From Comamonadaceae bacterium (GTDB taxonomy: Bacteria > Pseudomonadota > Gammaproteobacteria > Burkholderiales > Burkholderiaceae_C): a stretch of DNA of 25,997 nucleotides. Within the stretch, counting starts at the first letter, position 1. Each line of letters starts with the position of its first letter. Position numbers and translations under genes: made by a program. Shown in pieces: positions 1 through 6,765 of this stretch. The notes under the pieces are model-generated. The model made no database searches, was not told the DNA's origin, and was given only the letters and a program-made list of their open reading frames with translations. The stretch lies in assembly GCA_947464665.1 (NCBI GenBank), contig CANHXV010000006.1, positions 1-25,997 of the forward strand. The letters are read 5' to 3'.

Positions 1-98
1 AATTGCGTGGAAAGGGACGTGTCCTTGGGCAGAACTTGAGAGTAGGCTGGCACCAACAACACATCGTCGAACGTGAGGGCTTTACCGAGCAGGCGCAT
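1..98 (-). CDS. guaB: IMP dehydrogenase, N-terminal fragment (cut by window edge)
   Basis: Only the first 32 codons lie in the window. Translation of the complement from the ATG at 98 gives MRLLGKALTFDDVLLVPAYS, followed by QVLPKDTSLSTQ. This is the characteristic start of bacterial IMP dehydrogenase (the LTFDDVLLVP motif), which oxidises IMP to XMP in the committed step of GMP synthesis. A GGAG ribosome binding site lies nine bases upstream of the ATG (complement of 108-111). The gene follows rnfH on the same strand after 65 bases. A TACAAT (complement of 121-126) could be a -10 box, but no good -35 is spaced from it, so guaB may be co-transcribed with ratA-rnfH or have its own weak promoter. 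Identity is confident despite the short fragment. Confidence 0.9.
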   Translation of the reverse strand, partial: MRLLGKALTFDDVLLVPAYSQVLPKDTSLSTQ

Positions 99-163
99 AA
101 GGGATGGCTCCAAAAAAAGGATTGTACCCTCGTCAATGCATTGGGGAGCACTACTTCAAAAGC

Positions 164-517
164 CTAATAGCCGGCTACAGCCCCAATTCTGCGTCTAGCA
201 AAAAGACCTGTTCTCCCCTTGCCCTGCCCTTTAAATCTCTTTTTTCGCGCGATTTTGGGATCCACCAAAAGTGGACGATAAATTTCCAGACGATCTCCGG
301 GCTTGAGGGTGGCAGTCCGTTGGACAATGCGGCCCCAAATTCCCAGCCCGCGCTCATCTTCAAACGCCGTCCCAAGATCTTTAAGATGCTCATGCAACTC
401 AGGGCGCGATTTCAAAGACTGAACAGCGTCAGAGACAGTGCAGCCTTCTGGCAAGGTCAGGCTAAGGTCAATCAACTGTCTGGCTGAGGGACTGTAAAGG
501 CATTGAATTTGCATCAT
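164..517 (-). CDS. rnfH: RnfH/RatB family ubiquitin-like protein
   Basis: This is a 117-residue protein of the RnfH (RatB) family, small beta-grasp ubiquitin-like proteins of unsettled function. The diagnostic segment is the end of the fold, GDRLEIYRPLLVDPK at about residues 73-87, followed by a basic tail (KIARKKRFKGQGKGR). The start overlaps the ratA stop as ATGA at 514-517; a second ATG follows immediately, so the first residue could be either Met. ratA followed by this gene, divergent from smpB, is the same arrangement as smpB-ratA-ratB in enterobacteria, which supports the call. Translation is probably coupled to ratA. Despite the family name, no Rnf electron-transport genes are nearby. 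Confidence 0.88.
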   Translation of the reverse strand: MMQIQCLYSPSARQLIDLSLTLPEGCTVSDAVQSLKSRPELHEHLKDLGTAFEDERGLGIWGRIVQRTATLKPGDRLEIYRPLLVDPKIARKKRFKGQGKGRTGLFARRRIGAVAGY

Positions 518-966
518 GCTTTGTCAGTTCCGTAAACTTGTTCAGCGCGCTTGACAAAGGCATCGACCAAGCTGGCGGCTATTTTGTCAAACACAGGGCC
601 CACCACAGCCGCTAAAGTGGCGCTGGCAAAACCATATTCAAGAGACAAGGTGATTTTGCACGCTCGTTGGGTATTGTCACCCACGGGGTCAAAAGTCCAA
701 GTGCCATCTAATTTAGAAAATGGCCCCTTGACCAATTTCATTTGGACCTCGTGATTTTCAACGTGTGTATTGTGAGTGACAAACACTTGACTGAAACCGG
801 CTAAGCCAATTCCAACCTCGGCATCCATTTCATCTTCGCTGAAATGCAGCACTTTGGAGTGACTGCACCAAGGCAAAAATTGGGCGTATTGGTCAACATC
901 CGTCACAAGACGGTACATTTCCTCTGGGGTGTACCAGATGAGAACAGATTTGAGGAGTTTCTTCAT
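514..966 (-). CDS. ratA: RatA / COQ10-like START-domain protein
   Basis: This 150-residue protein is a single SRPBCC/START-type lipid-binding fold of the RatA/COQ10 family. Visible family signatures are the opening KSVLIWYTPEEMYRLVTDVD, then YAQFLPWCSHSKV (about residues 27-39), and the C-terminal helix with FDKIAASLVDAFVKRAEQVYG. In E. coli RatA has been reported to bind 50S subunits and block 70S association. The eukaryotic and other bacterial relatives are linked to coenzyme Q. Which role applies here cannot be told from sequence. Length is normal. It is divergent from smpB across 87 bases and overlaps rnfH by four bases. A reasonable sigma-70-like promoter lies just upstream. Confidence 0.9.
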   Translation of the reverse strand: MKKLLKSVLIWYTPEEMYRLVTDVDQYAQFLPWCSHSKVLHFSEDEMDAEVGIGLAGFSQVFVTHNTHVENHEVQMKLVKGPFSKLDGTWTFDPVGDNTQRACKITLSLEYGFASATLAAVVGPVFDKIAASLVDAFVKRAEQVYGTDKA

Positions 967-987
967 ACAATAAGGCTAATTCTGTAG

Positions 988-1017
988 ATTGTAATTTCTC
1001 AGAGACCCCTCTAGCAA
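988..1017 (-). promoter_or_regulatory. Candidate sigma-70 promoter of ratA-rnfH
   Basis: On the minus strand TTGCTA (complement of 1012-1017) and TACAAT (complement of 988-993) are separated by 18 bases. The -10 box matches consensus at five of six positions and the -35 box at four of six. Transcription would begin about 15 bases before the ratA ATG at 966. This is pattern matching by eye only. Confidence 0.4.
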
Positions 1018-1053
1018 ATACAACAAACATAAGCACTTCTCAGTTTCTCAAAC

Positions 1054-1545
1054 ATGGCTTCGCCACCTCCCAAAAACAAAGGCCCTGGTAAATCTGGCCT
1101 CATTGCTGAAAACAAAAAAGCTGCCTTTGACTACTTTTTTGAGGAGCGGCATGAGTGCGGCATGGTGCTTGAAGGTTGGGAAGTGAAGGCTGTCAGGGAG
1201 GGTAAGGTTCAACTGACAGATGGCTATGTGGTCATTCGCAACAAAGAGATGTACATCATCGGTTGTTTGATCAACCCCTTGAAGACGGCCTCAACGCACG
1301 TTAACCCCGAAGCAGCCCGTACTCGCAAGCTGCTTTTGAAACGCGAGGAAATTGACCGCTTAACCAGCAAAGTCGAACAAAAGGGGTTCACGCTTGTACC
1401 CATCAACCTTCATTGGAAGACAGGCTTCATCAAGTGCGAAGTAGCACTTGCAAAAGGCAAGGCTGAACACGATAAACGCGACACCATCAAAGATCGCGAA
1501 GGCAAGCGCGAAGTGGAGCGGGCCATGAAAAGCCGCAACCGCTAA
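1054..1545 (+). CDS. smpB: SsrA-binding protein SmpB
   Basis: SmpB binds tmRNA and, with it, rescues ribosomes stalled on mRNAs lacking a stop codon. The 163-residue product has the canonical features: IAENKKAAFDYFFEERHECG near the N-terminus, then GMVLEGWEVKAVREGKVQL, the HVNPEAARTRKLLLKREEI core, and the basic tail (KGKAEHDKRDTIKDREGKREVERAMK) that reads the decoding centre. Length is normal. No Shine-Dalgarno sequence is visible before the ATG; this start is chosen because it gives the expected short N-terminal lead. The gene is divergent from ratA, a widely conserved pairing. Its stop is only seven bases from the convergent hydrolase gene. No tmRNA gene is in the window. Confidence 0.97.
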   Translation: MASPPPKNKGPGKSGLIAENKKAAFDYFFEERHECGMVLEGWEVKAVREGKVQLTDGYVVIRNKEMYIIGCLINPLKTASTHVNPEAARTRKLLLKREEIDRLTSKVEQKGFTLVPINLHWKTGFIKCEVALAKGKAEHDKRDTIKDREGKREVERAMKSRNR

Positions 1546-1552
1546 GCTGAGC

Positions 1553-2668
1553 TCAGTTCAAATGACGCAATGGATGCGTTGCGGGTGTCCAAGGGCTTTC
1601 GAAAAAAAGCGGCCACTCGTCTTGAACAACATCTGATAACTGAGCATGAGCCCATTTGGGGTGGTGGTCTTTGTCAATGGCCAACGCCCTGATACCTTCC
1701 ACCGTTTCACTCTTTGGGCGCAAGTGAAAACAATGGTGCACCATGTCGCGCTCCATGCGCAAATCGTCGGCCAAACCCATGCTGCGCGCTTTGCGAATTT
1801 GGGCCAAGACCACATGCACCATCAATGGCGAAGCCTTGTTGAGGCTGGCCAGTGTTTGGTCGGCCCAAGCAGAATTTTCCTGCGCTAAAGCCAGACTAAT
1901 TTCCAAGGGGCTAGGACGTGCAAAGCACTTGTCGATGGCCGCTTTGTCTGGAAATTGTGCGGGCTCAAATTTCGTAAATTGGCTTTGCACCCAACGCTCC
2001 ACGGCCTCACCACTTTCAAAGGGCGTGCTGAGCAATGTTTTCCAAATGACTGGCAACCTTTGGGCCTCGATCAGACCATCGGCAAGCCCTGCCAAGATGG
2101 CCTGATGGCCATTGATTTTTTGCCCAGTGAGTCCTAGGTATTCACCCAAATGACCAGGGCATCGGCTTAGAAAATAACCACCCCCCACATCTGGAAACAA
2201 TCCAATGTGGGTTTCAGGCATGGCCATCTGTGTTCTGTCGGTCACGATGCGAACACTGGCGCCCTGACTGATGCCCATGCCCCCCCCCATGACGACGCCA
2301 TCCATGAAGGCAATGTAGGGCTTGGAATAGGTGTGAATCAAATGGTTCAAGGCATACTCTTCAGTGAAGAAGTCACCCAAACTTTCATCACCTGCCAGCG
2401 CTGCTTGGTGAAAAAACCGGATGTCACCGCCAGCACAAAAGTGCCCAAAGGGTTCTTCTTTGCCTCGACCTCGAACCAACACGGCCAAAACTTGGGGGTT
2501 GTTTTGAAATTCAATCAAGGCCTTGGTGAACATGCGCACCATGTCCAGTGACAATGCATTCAAGGCCTTGGCGCGATTCAATGTAATACACCCCACCCTG
2601 CCCTCAACTTCATGCACGACAAAGGCTTCGGAATTCGTTGAAGAGTTGTTCATGATCACTTCAGACAT
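1553..2668 (-). CDS. 3-hydroxyisobutyryl-CoA hydrolase-like crotonase (ECH_2 family)
   Basis: This 371-residue crotonase-fold protein belongs to the HIBYL-CoA hydrolase subgroup, which hydrolyses 3-hydroxyisobutyryl-CoA in valine breakdown. Signatures are NALSLDMVRMF (about 37-47), FCAGGDIR (77-84), the oxyanion-hole stretch GVVMGGGMGIS (124-134), and MPETHIGLFPDVGGGYFLSR (150-169). In the last motif E152 and D160 match the acidic residues used by the family. The long C-terminal part fits the roughly 350-380 residue family rather than the roughly 260-residue enoyl-CoA hydratases. Start 2668 is chosen because GGAG sits eight bases upstream (complement of 2677-2680); an upstream in-frame start would run far into the exporter gene. 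It overlaps the exporter stop by eight bases. Some relatives are annotated only as enoyl-CoA hydratase/isomerase family, so the substrate is inferred. Confidence 0.8.
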   Translation of the reverse strand: MSEVIMNNSSTNSEAFVVHEVEGRVGCITLNRAKALNALSLDMVRMFTKALIEFQNNPQVLAVLVRGRGKEEPFGHFCAGGDIRFFHQAALAGDESLGDFFTEEYALNHLIHTYSKPYIAFMDGVVMGGGMGISQGASVRIVTDRTQMAMPETHIGLFPDVGGGYFLSRCPGHLGEYLGLTGQKINGHQAILAGLADGLIEAQRLPVIWKTLLSTPFESGEAVERWVQSQFTKFEPAQFPDKAAIDKCFARPSPLEISLALAQENSAWADQTLASLNKASPLMVHVVLAQIRKARSMGLADDLRMERDMVHHCFHLRPKSETVEGIRALAIDKDHHPKWAHAQLSDVVQDEWPLFFESPWTPATHPLRHLN

Positions 2669-3548
2669 TGCGTTGTCTCCATCCAAACCATTCATTCCCA
2701 AACAAGGCAGCAATGACCAAACTGCCTCCAATCAGCACACTGAGCTGTGGCTCTTCATTGGCACCCCACCAAGCCAGAGCAATGCCAAAAATAACTTCTA
2801 GCAAGGCCAACAAAGAAACTTCAGGCGCCTTCAAGACTCTGGCACAAATGACTGACAGTGTGCACGGAATGGCCAATTGAAAAATGCCCAGCATCGCCAG
2901 TAGCCCAATGTCATGGGGGCTGGCTTGCATGGGCCAAGCCATAGGCAGGGTAAGCAGGCTGGAGATAATCGCGCCCAGCAAGACAGAGGGAACCAAATCA
3001 ATAGACACGCCAGATTTTTGACTCATGTGAGTCAAATTCCATTGTGTTGCACCTGCCAAGGGAACGCACAGTGCAATGCTGACGCCCAAAAGAAAATTGG
3101 GATCACCCAATTGCAATTGGCTTACAAACATCATGGCAATGCCAACGCCTGCTATTCCAATGGCAATCCAAGTCCGAAAAGGCAAACGTTGAGAAGTAAA
3201 AATCCAAGCCCCCAGGGCCGTGAGCAAGGGCCCGCAAGCCAATGTAATCAAGACATTGGCAACGGCAGTGAGAGTGATAGCCATCATGAAAGCCGTGAAC
3301 ATGATGCTCCAGCAAACACCCGACAACCAAAAAAAGCGACTTCTCCAAGGCAGTCGTTTCCAGACCCCCAAACCTTGCCAAGCCGTCAAAATGATCACGA
3401 GCCCAAGCACAGTGAAGGCGCTTCGCCAAAAGGTCACTTCAAAGCCTCTTGCCTGTTCAAGGTGCCTTGAAACAACGCCTGCAATCGACCACATAGCGGT
3501 CACCAGCACCATCAGGGCGACTGCATAACCATGTTTGAGCTTAGTCAT
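2661..3548 (-). CDS. EamA/DMT-family transporter
   Basis: This 295-residue inner-membrane protein has about ten hydrophobic segments in two repeats of five, the drug/metabolite transporter (EamA, RhaT/YdcZ-like) pattern. The first helix follows MTKLKHGYAVALMVLVTAMW, with WSIAGVVSRHLE near residue 20 and the typical FWRSAFTVLGLV at about 40-52. The second repeat begins near the LGVSIALCVPLAGATQWNL segment. Members export amino acids, nucleosides or small metabolites; the substrate cannot be read here. The ATG at 3548 is preferred; an in-frame TTG lies four codons upstream at 3560, and neither has a clear ribosome binding site. It follows typA after 37 bases and overlaps the downstream hydrolase gene by eight bases, so it probably shares the translation operon's transcript. 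Confidence 0.8.
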   Translation of the reverse strand: MTKLKHGYAVALMVLVTAMWSIAGVVSRHLEQARGFEVTFWRSAFTVLGLVIILTAWQGLGVWKRLPWRSRFFWLSGVCWSIMFTAFMMAITLTAVANVLITLACGPLLTALGAWIFTSQRLPFRTWIAIGIAGVGIAMMFVSQLQLGDPNFLLGVSIALCVPLAGATQWNLTHMSQKSGVSIDLVPSVLLGAIISSLLTLPMAWPMQASPHDIGLLAMLGIFQLAIPCTLSVICARVLKAPEVSLLALLEVIFGIALAWWGANEEPQLSVLIGGSLVIAALFGNEWFGWRQRNV

Positions 3549-3585
3549 TTTGGGTGCCAATTAGGCTTATCGGTTTGATTGCAAA

Positions 3586-5409
3586 TTAAGCGCGGCCTGC
3601 TTTCTTGCGCTCGTGCTCTTTTAAGAAGCGCTTGCGAAGGCGAACACTTTTAGGCGTGATTTCAACCAACTCATCATCGTCAATGAATTCAACGCCGTAC
3701 TCAAGCGTCAGGTCGATGGGTGGTGTGATTTTGATAGCGTCTTCTTTGCCAGAGACACGGAAGTTGGTGAGCTGCTTTGTGCGAGTGGCATTCACGACCA
3801 AGTCGTTGTCACGGCTGTGGATGCCCACAATCATGCCTTCGTACACAGGGTCATTGGCTTTCACAAACATGCGGCCACGATCGTCCAACTTGCCTAGGGC
3901 GTAAGTGAAGATTTCACCGTCGTCCATGGAAATCAGTACGCCGTTTTTGCGGCCACCAATTTCACCTTTGTGAGCTTCGTAGCTGTCAAAGATGTTGGAA
4001 ATCAAACCAGAGCCACGTGTTAAGTTCAAAAACTCGTTGGTGAAACCAATTAATCCACGGGCAGGAATGCGGTATTCCAAACGGACACGGCCGCGACCAT
4101 CGGGCTCCATGTTCACGAGTTCACCTTTGCGCTCACCCAGAGCTTGCATCACGCCGCCTTGGTGTGTTTCTTCGATGTCAGCAGTGACCAACTCGATAGG
4201 CTCGTGACGCTCGCCATTGACGTCGCGGTAAACCACGCGGGGTTTAGAGACCGCCAGTTCATAACCTTCACGGCGCATGTTTTCCAGCAAGATGGTGAGG
4301 TGTAATTCACCTCGACCTGCCACGTCAAAGATACCTTCTTCGTCAGTTTCTTTCACGCGCAAAGCGACGTTGTGTTGAAGTTCTTTTTGGAGGCGATCCC
4401 AAATTTGACGGCTTGTCACGTACTTGCCTTCACGCCCAGCCAATGGGCTGGTATTCACGCAGAAATTCATGGTCAAGGTGGGCTCATCAATTTTGAGCAT
4501 GGGCAAGGGTGCAGGATTTGTAGGATCGGTGACTGTGACGCCAATGTTCAAATCGGCAATGCCATTGATGAGCACAATGTCGCCAGGACCGGCTTCTGTC
4601 ACTTGAACGCGGTCTAAGCCACGGAAGGTCAAAACTTGGTTAACGCGGCCTTTGATGGACGAACCATCAGGGCCTTCCATGACTACAACATCCATCATGG
4701 GTTTGATGGTGCCTTGGCTGATACGGCCAACACCAATGCGACCCACAAAGGTTGAAAAATCAAGTGCAGAAATTTGCAATTGCAAAGGTGCTTCTGGGTC
4801 ACCCGCTTGAGCAGGCACATGTTTCAAAACAGTGTTGAAAAGTGCAGACATGTCTGGGCCCCACTGTTCACCAGGCGCGCCTTCTGTCATCGAAGTCCAA
4901 CCGTTAATGCCAGAGGCATAAACCACTGGAAAATCAAGCTGTTCATCCGTTGCGCCCAATTTGTCGAACAAGTCGAAGGCTTGATTCACCACTTTGTCGG
5001 GGTTAGCACCTGGCTTGTCAACTTTGTTGACCACCACGATAGGCTTGAGACCCAACGCCAAAGCTTTTTTGGTCACGAAACGCGTTTGGGGCATAGGGCC
5101 TTCTTGCGCATCAATGAGCAACACCACGCCGTCCACCATGGACAAAGCACGTTCTACTTCACCGCCGAAGTCGGCGTGGCCTGGGGTGTCAACGATGTTG
5201 ATGTGGGTGCCTTCCCAGCTAACGGCACAGTTTTTGGCCAAGATGGTAATGCCGCGCTCACGCTCAATAGCGTTGTTGTCCATGACGGTGTCGACCACTT
5301 TTTCGTGTTCGGCAAAAGTGCCAGACTGACGTAGCAGTTGGTCAACCATGGTGGTTTTACCGTGGTCAACGTGGGCGATGATCGCGATGTTACGAATTTG
5401 TCTAGTCAT
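3586..5409 (-). CDS. typA: Ribosome-associated GTPase TypA/BipA
   Basis: TypA/BipA is a translational GTPase related to EF-G and LepA that binds the ribosome and is needed for 50S assembly and growth in the cold or under stress. The 607-residue product has the G domain motifs AHVDHGKTT (12-20), VDTPGHADFGGEVERA and NKVDKPGA. The beta-barrel domain II follows, then EF-G-like domains III and V, and the BipA-specific C-terminal domain with GRMFVKANDPVYEGMIVGIH and the LRKRFLKEHERKK tail. Length is as expected. Its ATG overlaps the truB stop as ATGA (5406-5409), so translation is probably coupled. Confidence 0.97.
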   Translation of the reverse strand: MTRQIRNIAIIAHVDHGKTTMVDQLLRQSGTFAEHEKVVDTVMDNNAIERERGITILAKNCAVSWEGTHINIVDTPGHADFGGEVERALSMVDGVVLLIDAQEGPMPQTRFVTKKALALGLKPIVVVNKVDKPGANPDKVVNQAFDLFDKLGATDEQLDFPVVYASGINGWTSMTEGAPGEQWGPDMSALFNTVLKHVPAQAGDPEAPLQLQISALDFSTFVGRIGVGRISQGTIKPMMDVVVMEGPDGSSIKGRVNQVLTFRGLDRVQVTEAGPGDIVLINGIADLNIGVTVTDPTNPAPLPMLKIDEPTLTMNFCVNTSPLAGREGKYVTSRQIWDRLQKELQHNVALRVKETDEEGIFDVAGRGELHLTILLENMRREGYELAVSKPRVVYRDVNGERHEPIELVTADIEETHQGGVMQALGERKGELVNMEPDGRGRVRLEYRIPARGLIGFTNEFLNLTRGSGLISNIFDSYEAHKGEIGGRKNGVLISMDDGEIFTYALGKLDDRGRMFVKANDPVYEGMIVGIHSRDNDLVVNATRTKQLTNFRVSGKEDAIKITPPIDLTLEYGVEFIDDDELVEITPKSVRLRKRFLKEHERKKAGRA

Positions 5410-6359
5410 GCTAAGGCCTTCTCCAAAATTGATTGAATCTCTAGGGGGCTTAGCAAGCGCCCCGGAATAAGTTCACCAGCTTTCACGTGTGCAGAGCCCA
5501 GAAGCGCTCGGGGTGATTCGCCGTACACAGCAACGTGCAGGTTGTCGGGCCAATTGCCCCTACGGCGCACGCCACTTAAGAATCTGCCCGCATCTTCAGG
5601 GGGCAAGGTGACAGGGGTATGACCATCGAGCAATGCATCGACAGACAACAATTTATTTTCGCGCTCAGCTTCGTTCACAGCTTCTAGCTCTTGAAGGCTG
5701 ATGCATTGTTTGGCCACAAAAGGGCCCGTTTGAATGCGGCGTAAGGCACTTAAGTGCGCGCAGGTGCCTAGCGCGATGGCGATGTCTTCACCCAAAGTTC
5801 GGATGTAGGTCCCCTTGCTGCAAGTAACCGTGATTTTCAGACGACGCTGATTGTTTTCGGGGGCAAGTTCTTCCAAAGCCAGGGCATGAATCAGGATGTG
5901 ACGCGGCTCACGTTCGACTTCAATGCCGGCGCGGGCATAGTCGTACAAGGCTTTACCGTCTTTTTTCAAGGCACTGTACATGGGGGGAATTTGTTCTAGC
6001 GGACCAGTGAATTGAGTTTGAACTTCTTGCAATTGAGCAGACGTAAAGCTCACGGCCTTTTTTGAAATGACTTCACCTTCCAAATCACCCGTGCTGGTTT
6101 GGGCACCCAAAACAGCAATGGCTTCGTAGGTTTTGTCCGCGTCTAAATGCAACTGACTGAATTTGGTGGCAGCACCAAAACACAAGGGTAAAACGCCTGT
6201 CGCCAATGGATCCAAAGTGCCCGTGTGCCCTGCCTTCTCAGCGCGCAAAAGCCACTTTGCTTTCTGCAAAGCATCGTTACTCGACAAACCGTACGGTTTG
6301 TCTAACAACAGCACCCCATGCACAGGGCGCCGTTGCACCCTGGTGCGTGGCGCGTTCAT
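5406..6359 (-). CDS. truB: tRNA pseudouridine(55) synthase TruB
   Basis: TruB makes pseudouridine 55 in the T-loop of tRNAs and also acts as a tRNA folding chaperone. In the 317-residue protein the catalytic Asp is D50 in GHTGTLDPLATGVLPLCFG. Other family marks are GVLLLDKPYGLSSNDAL (15-31), the YSALKKDGKALYDYAR region, and CSKGTYIRTLGEDIA. The C-terminal part is PUA-like. The start lies one base after the rbfA stop (TAA-C-ATG), and the stop overlaps the typA start. Position after rbfA in a rimP-nusA-infB operon is the standard bacterial order. Confidence 0.97.
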   Translation of the reverse strand: MNAPRTRVQRRPVHGVLLLDKPYGLSSNDALQKAKWLLRAEKAGHTGTLDPLATGVLPLCFGAATKFSQLHLDADKTYEAIAVLGAQTSTGDLEGEVISKKAVSFTSAQLQEVQTQFTGPLEQIPPMYSALKKDGKALYDYARAGIEVEREPRHILIHALALEELAPENNQRRLKITVTCSKGTYIRTLGEDIAIALGTCAHLSALRRIQTGPFVAKQCISLQELEAVNEAERENKLLSVDALLDGHTPVTLPPEDAGRFLSGVRRRGNWPDNLHVAVYGESPRALLGSAHVKAGELIPGRLLSPLEIQSILEKALA

Positions 6360-6360
6360 G

Positions 6361-6735
6361 TTAGACCTCGTCTTTAGATCGTGAGGCCACAGCCTTGGAG
6401 ATCAAGGCATTCATGTCTGATGCGCGCTCTGTGGTGCGATCAAATATGAAATGAAGCGTGGGAACCGTGTGTATTTGCAAGCGCTTGAACAAGCCGTTGC
6501 GCAGAAAACCAGCGGCGGCATTCAAACCTTCCGTGGCCTCTTCTGGCTTGCCTGTAATGAGGCTGAAATACACCTTGGCATGCGCGTAATCAGGGGTGAC
6601 CTCGACGGCATTCAATGTAACCATGCCCACACGGGGATCTTTGAGCTCGCGCGCAATCAGCTCCGACAGATCCCTTTGGATCTGGTCGGCCACGCGAAAT
6701 CCGCGATGGGCTGAGCTGGTAGGTTTGCGAGCCAT
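6361..6735 (-). CDS. rbfA: 30S ribosome-binding factor RbfA
   Basis: RbfA is a KH-fold protein that binds the 5' part of 16S rRNA and is needed for late 30S maturation and cold adaptation. The 124-residue product shows the RVADQIQRDLSELIARELKD N-terminal helix, DPRVGMVTLNAVEVTPDYAHAKVY (about 34-57), and the HTVPTLHFIFDRTTERASDM end region typical of the family. Length is normal. It follows infB by 30 bases and precedes truB by one. Confidence 0.96.
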   Translation of the reverse strand: MARKPTSSAHRGFRVADQIQRDLSELIARELKDPRVGMVTLNAVEVTPDYAHAKVYFSLITGKPEEATEGLNAAAGFLRNGLFKRLQIHTVPTLHFIFDRTTERASDMNALISKAVASRSKDEV

Positions 6736-6765
6736 TGTGACTTATTGATTGTCTGATGGTTTAAG

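Noticed and set aside
104..487. Plus-strand open frame of about 127 codons opposite rnfH
   Set aside because: rnfH on the other strand has clear family signatures and conserved context; this frame has neither.
2913..3470. Plus-strand open frame of about 185 codons opposite the EamA-type gene
   Set aside because: The product is rich in Gln, Pro, His and Ser, as expected from the complement of hydrophobic membrane-protein codons. No independent evidence supports it.
4774..5334. Plus-strand open frame of about 186 codons opposite typA
   Set aside because: It mirrors the conserved GTPase domain of typA, has no ribosome binding site or family resemblance, and is best read as a shadow frame.
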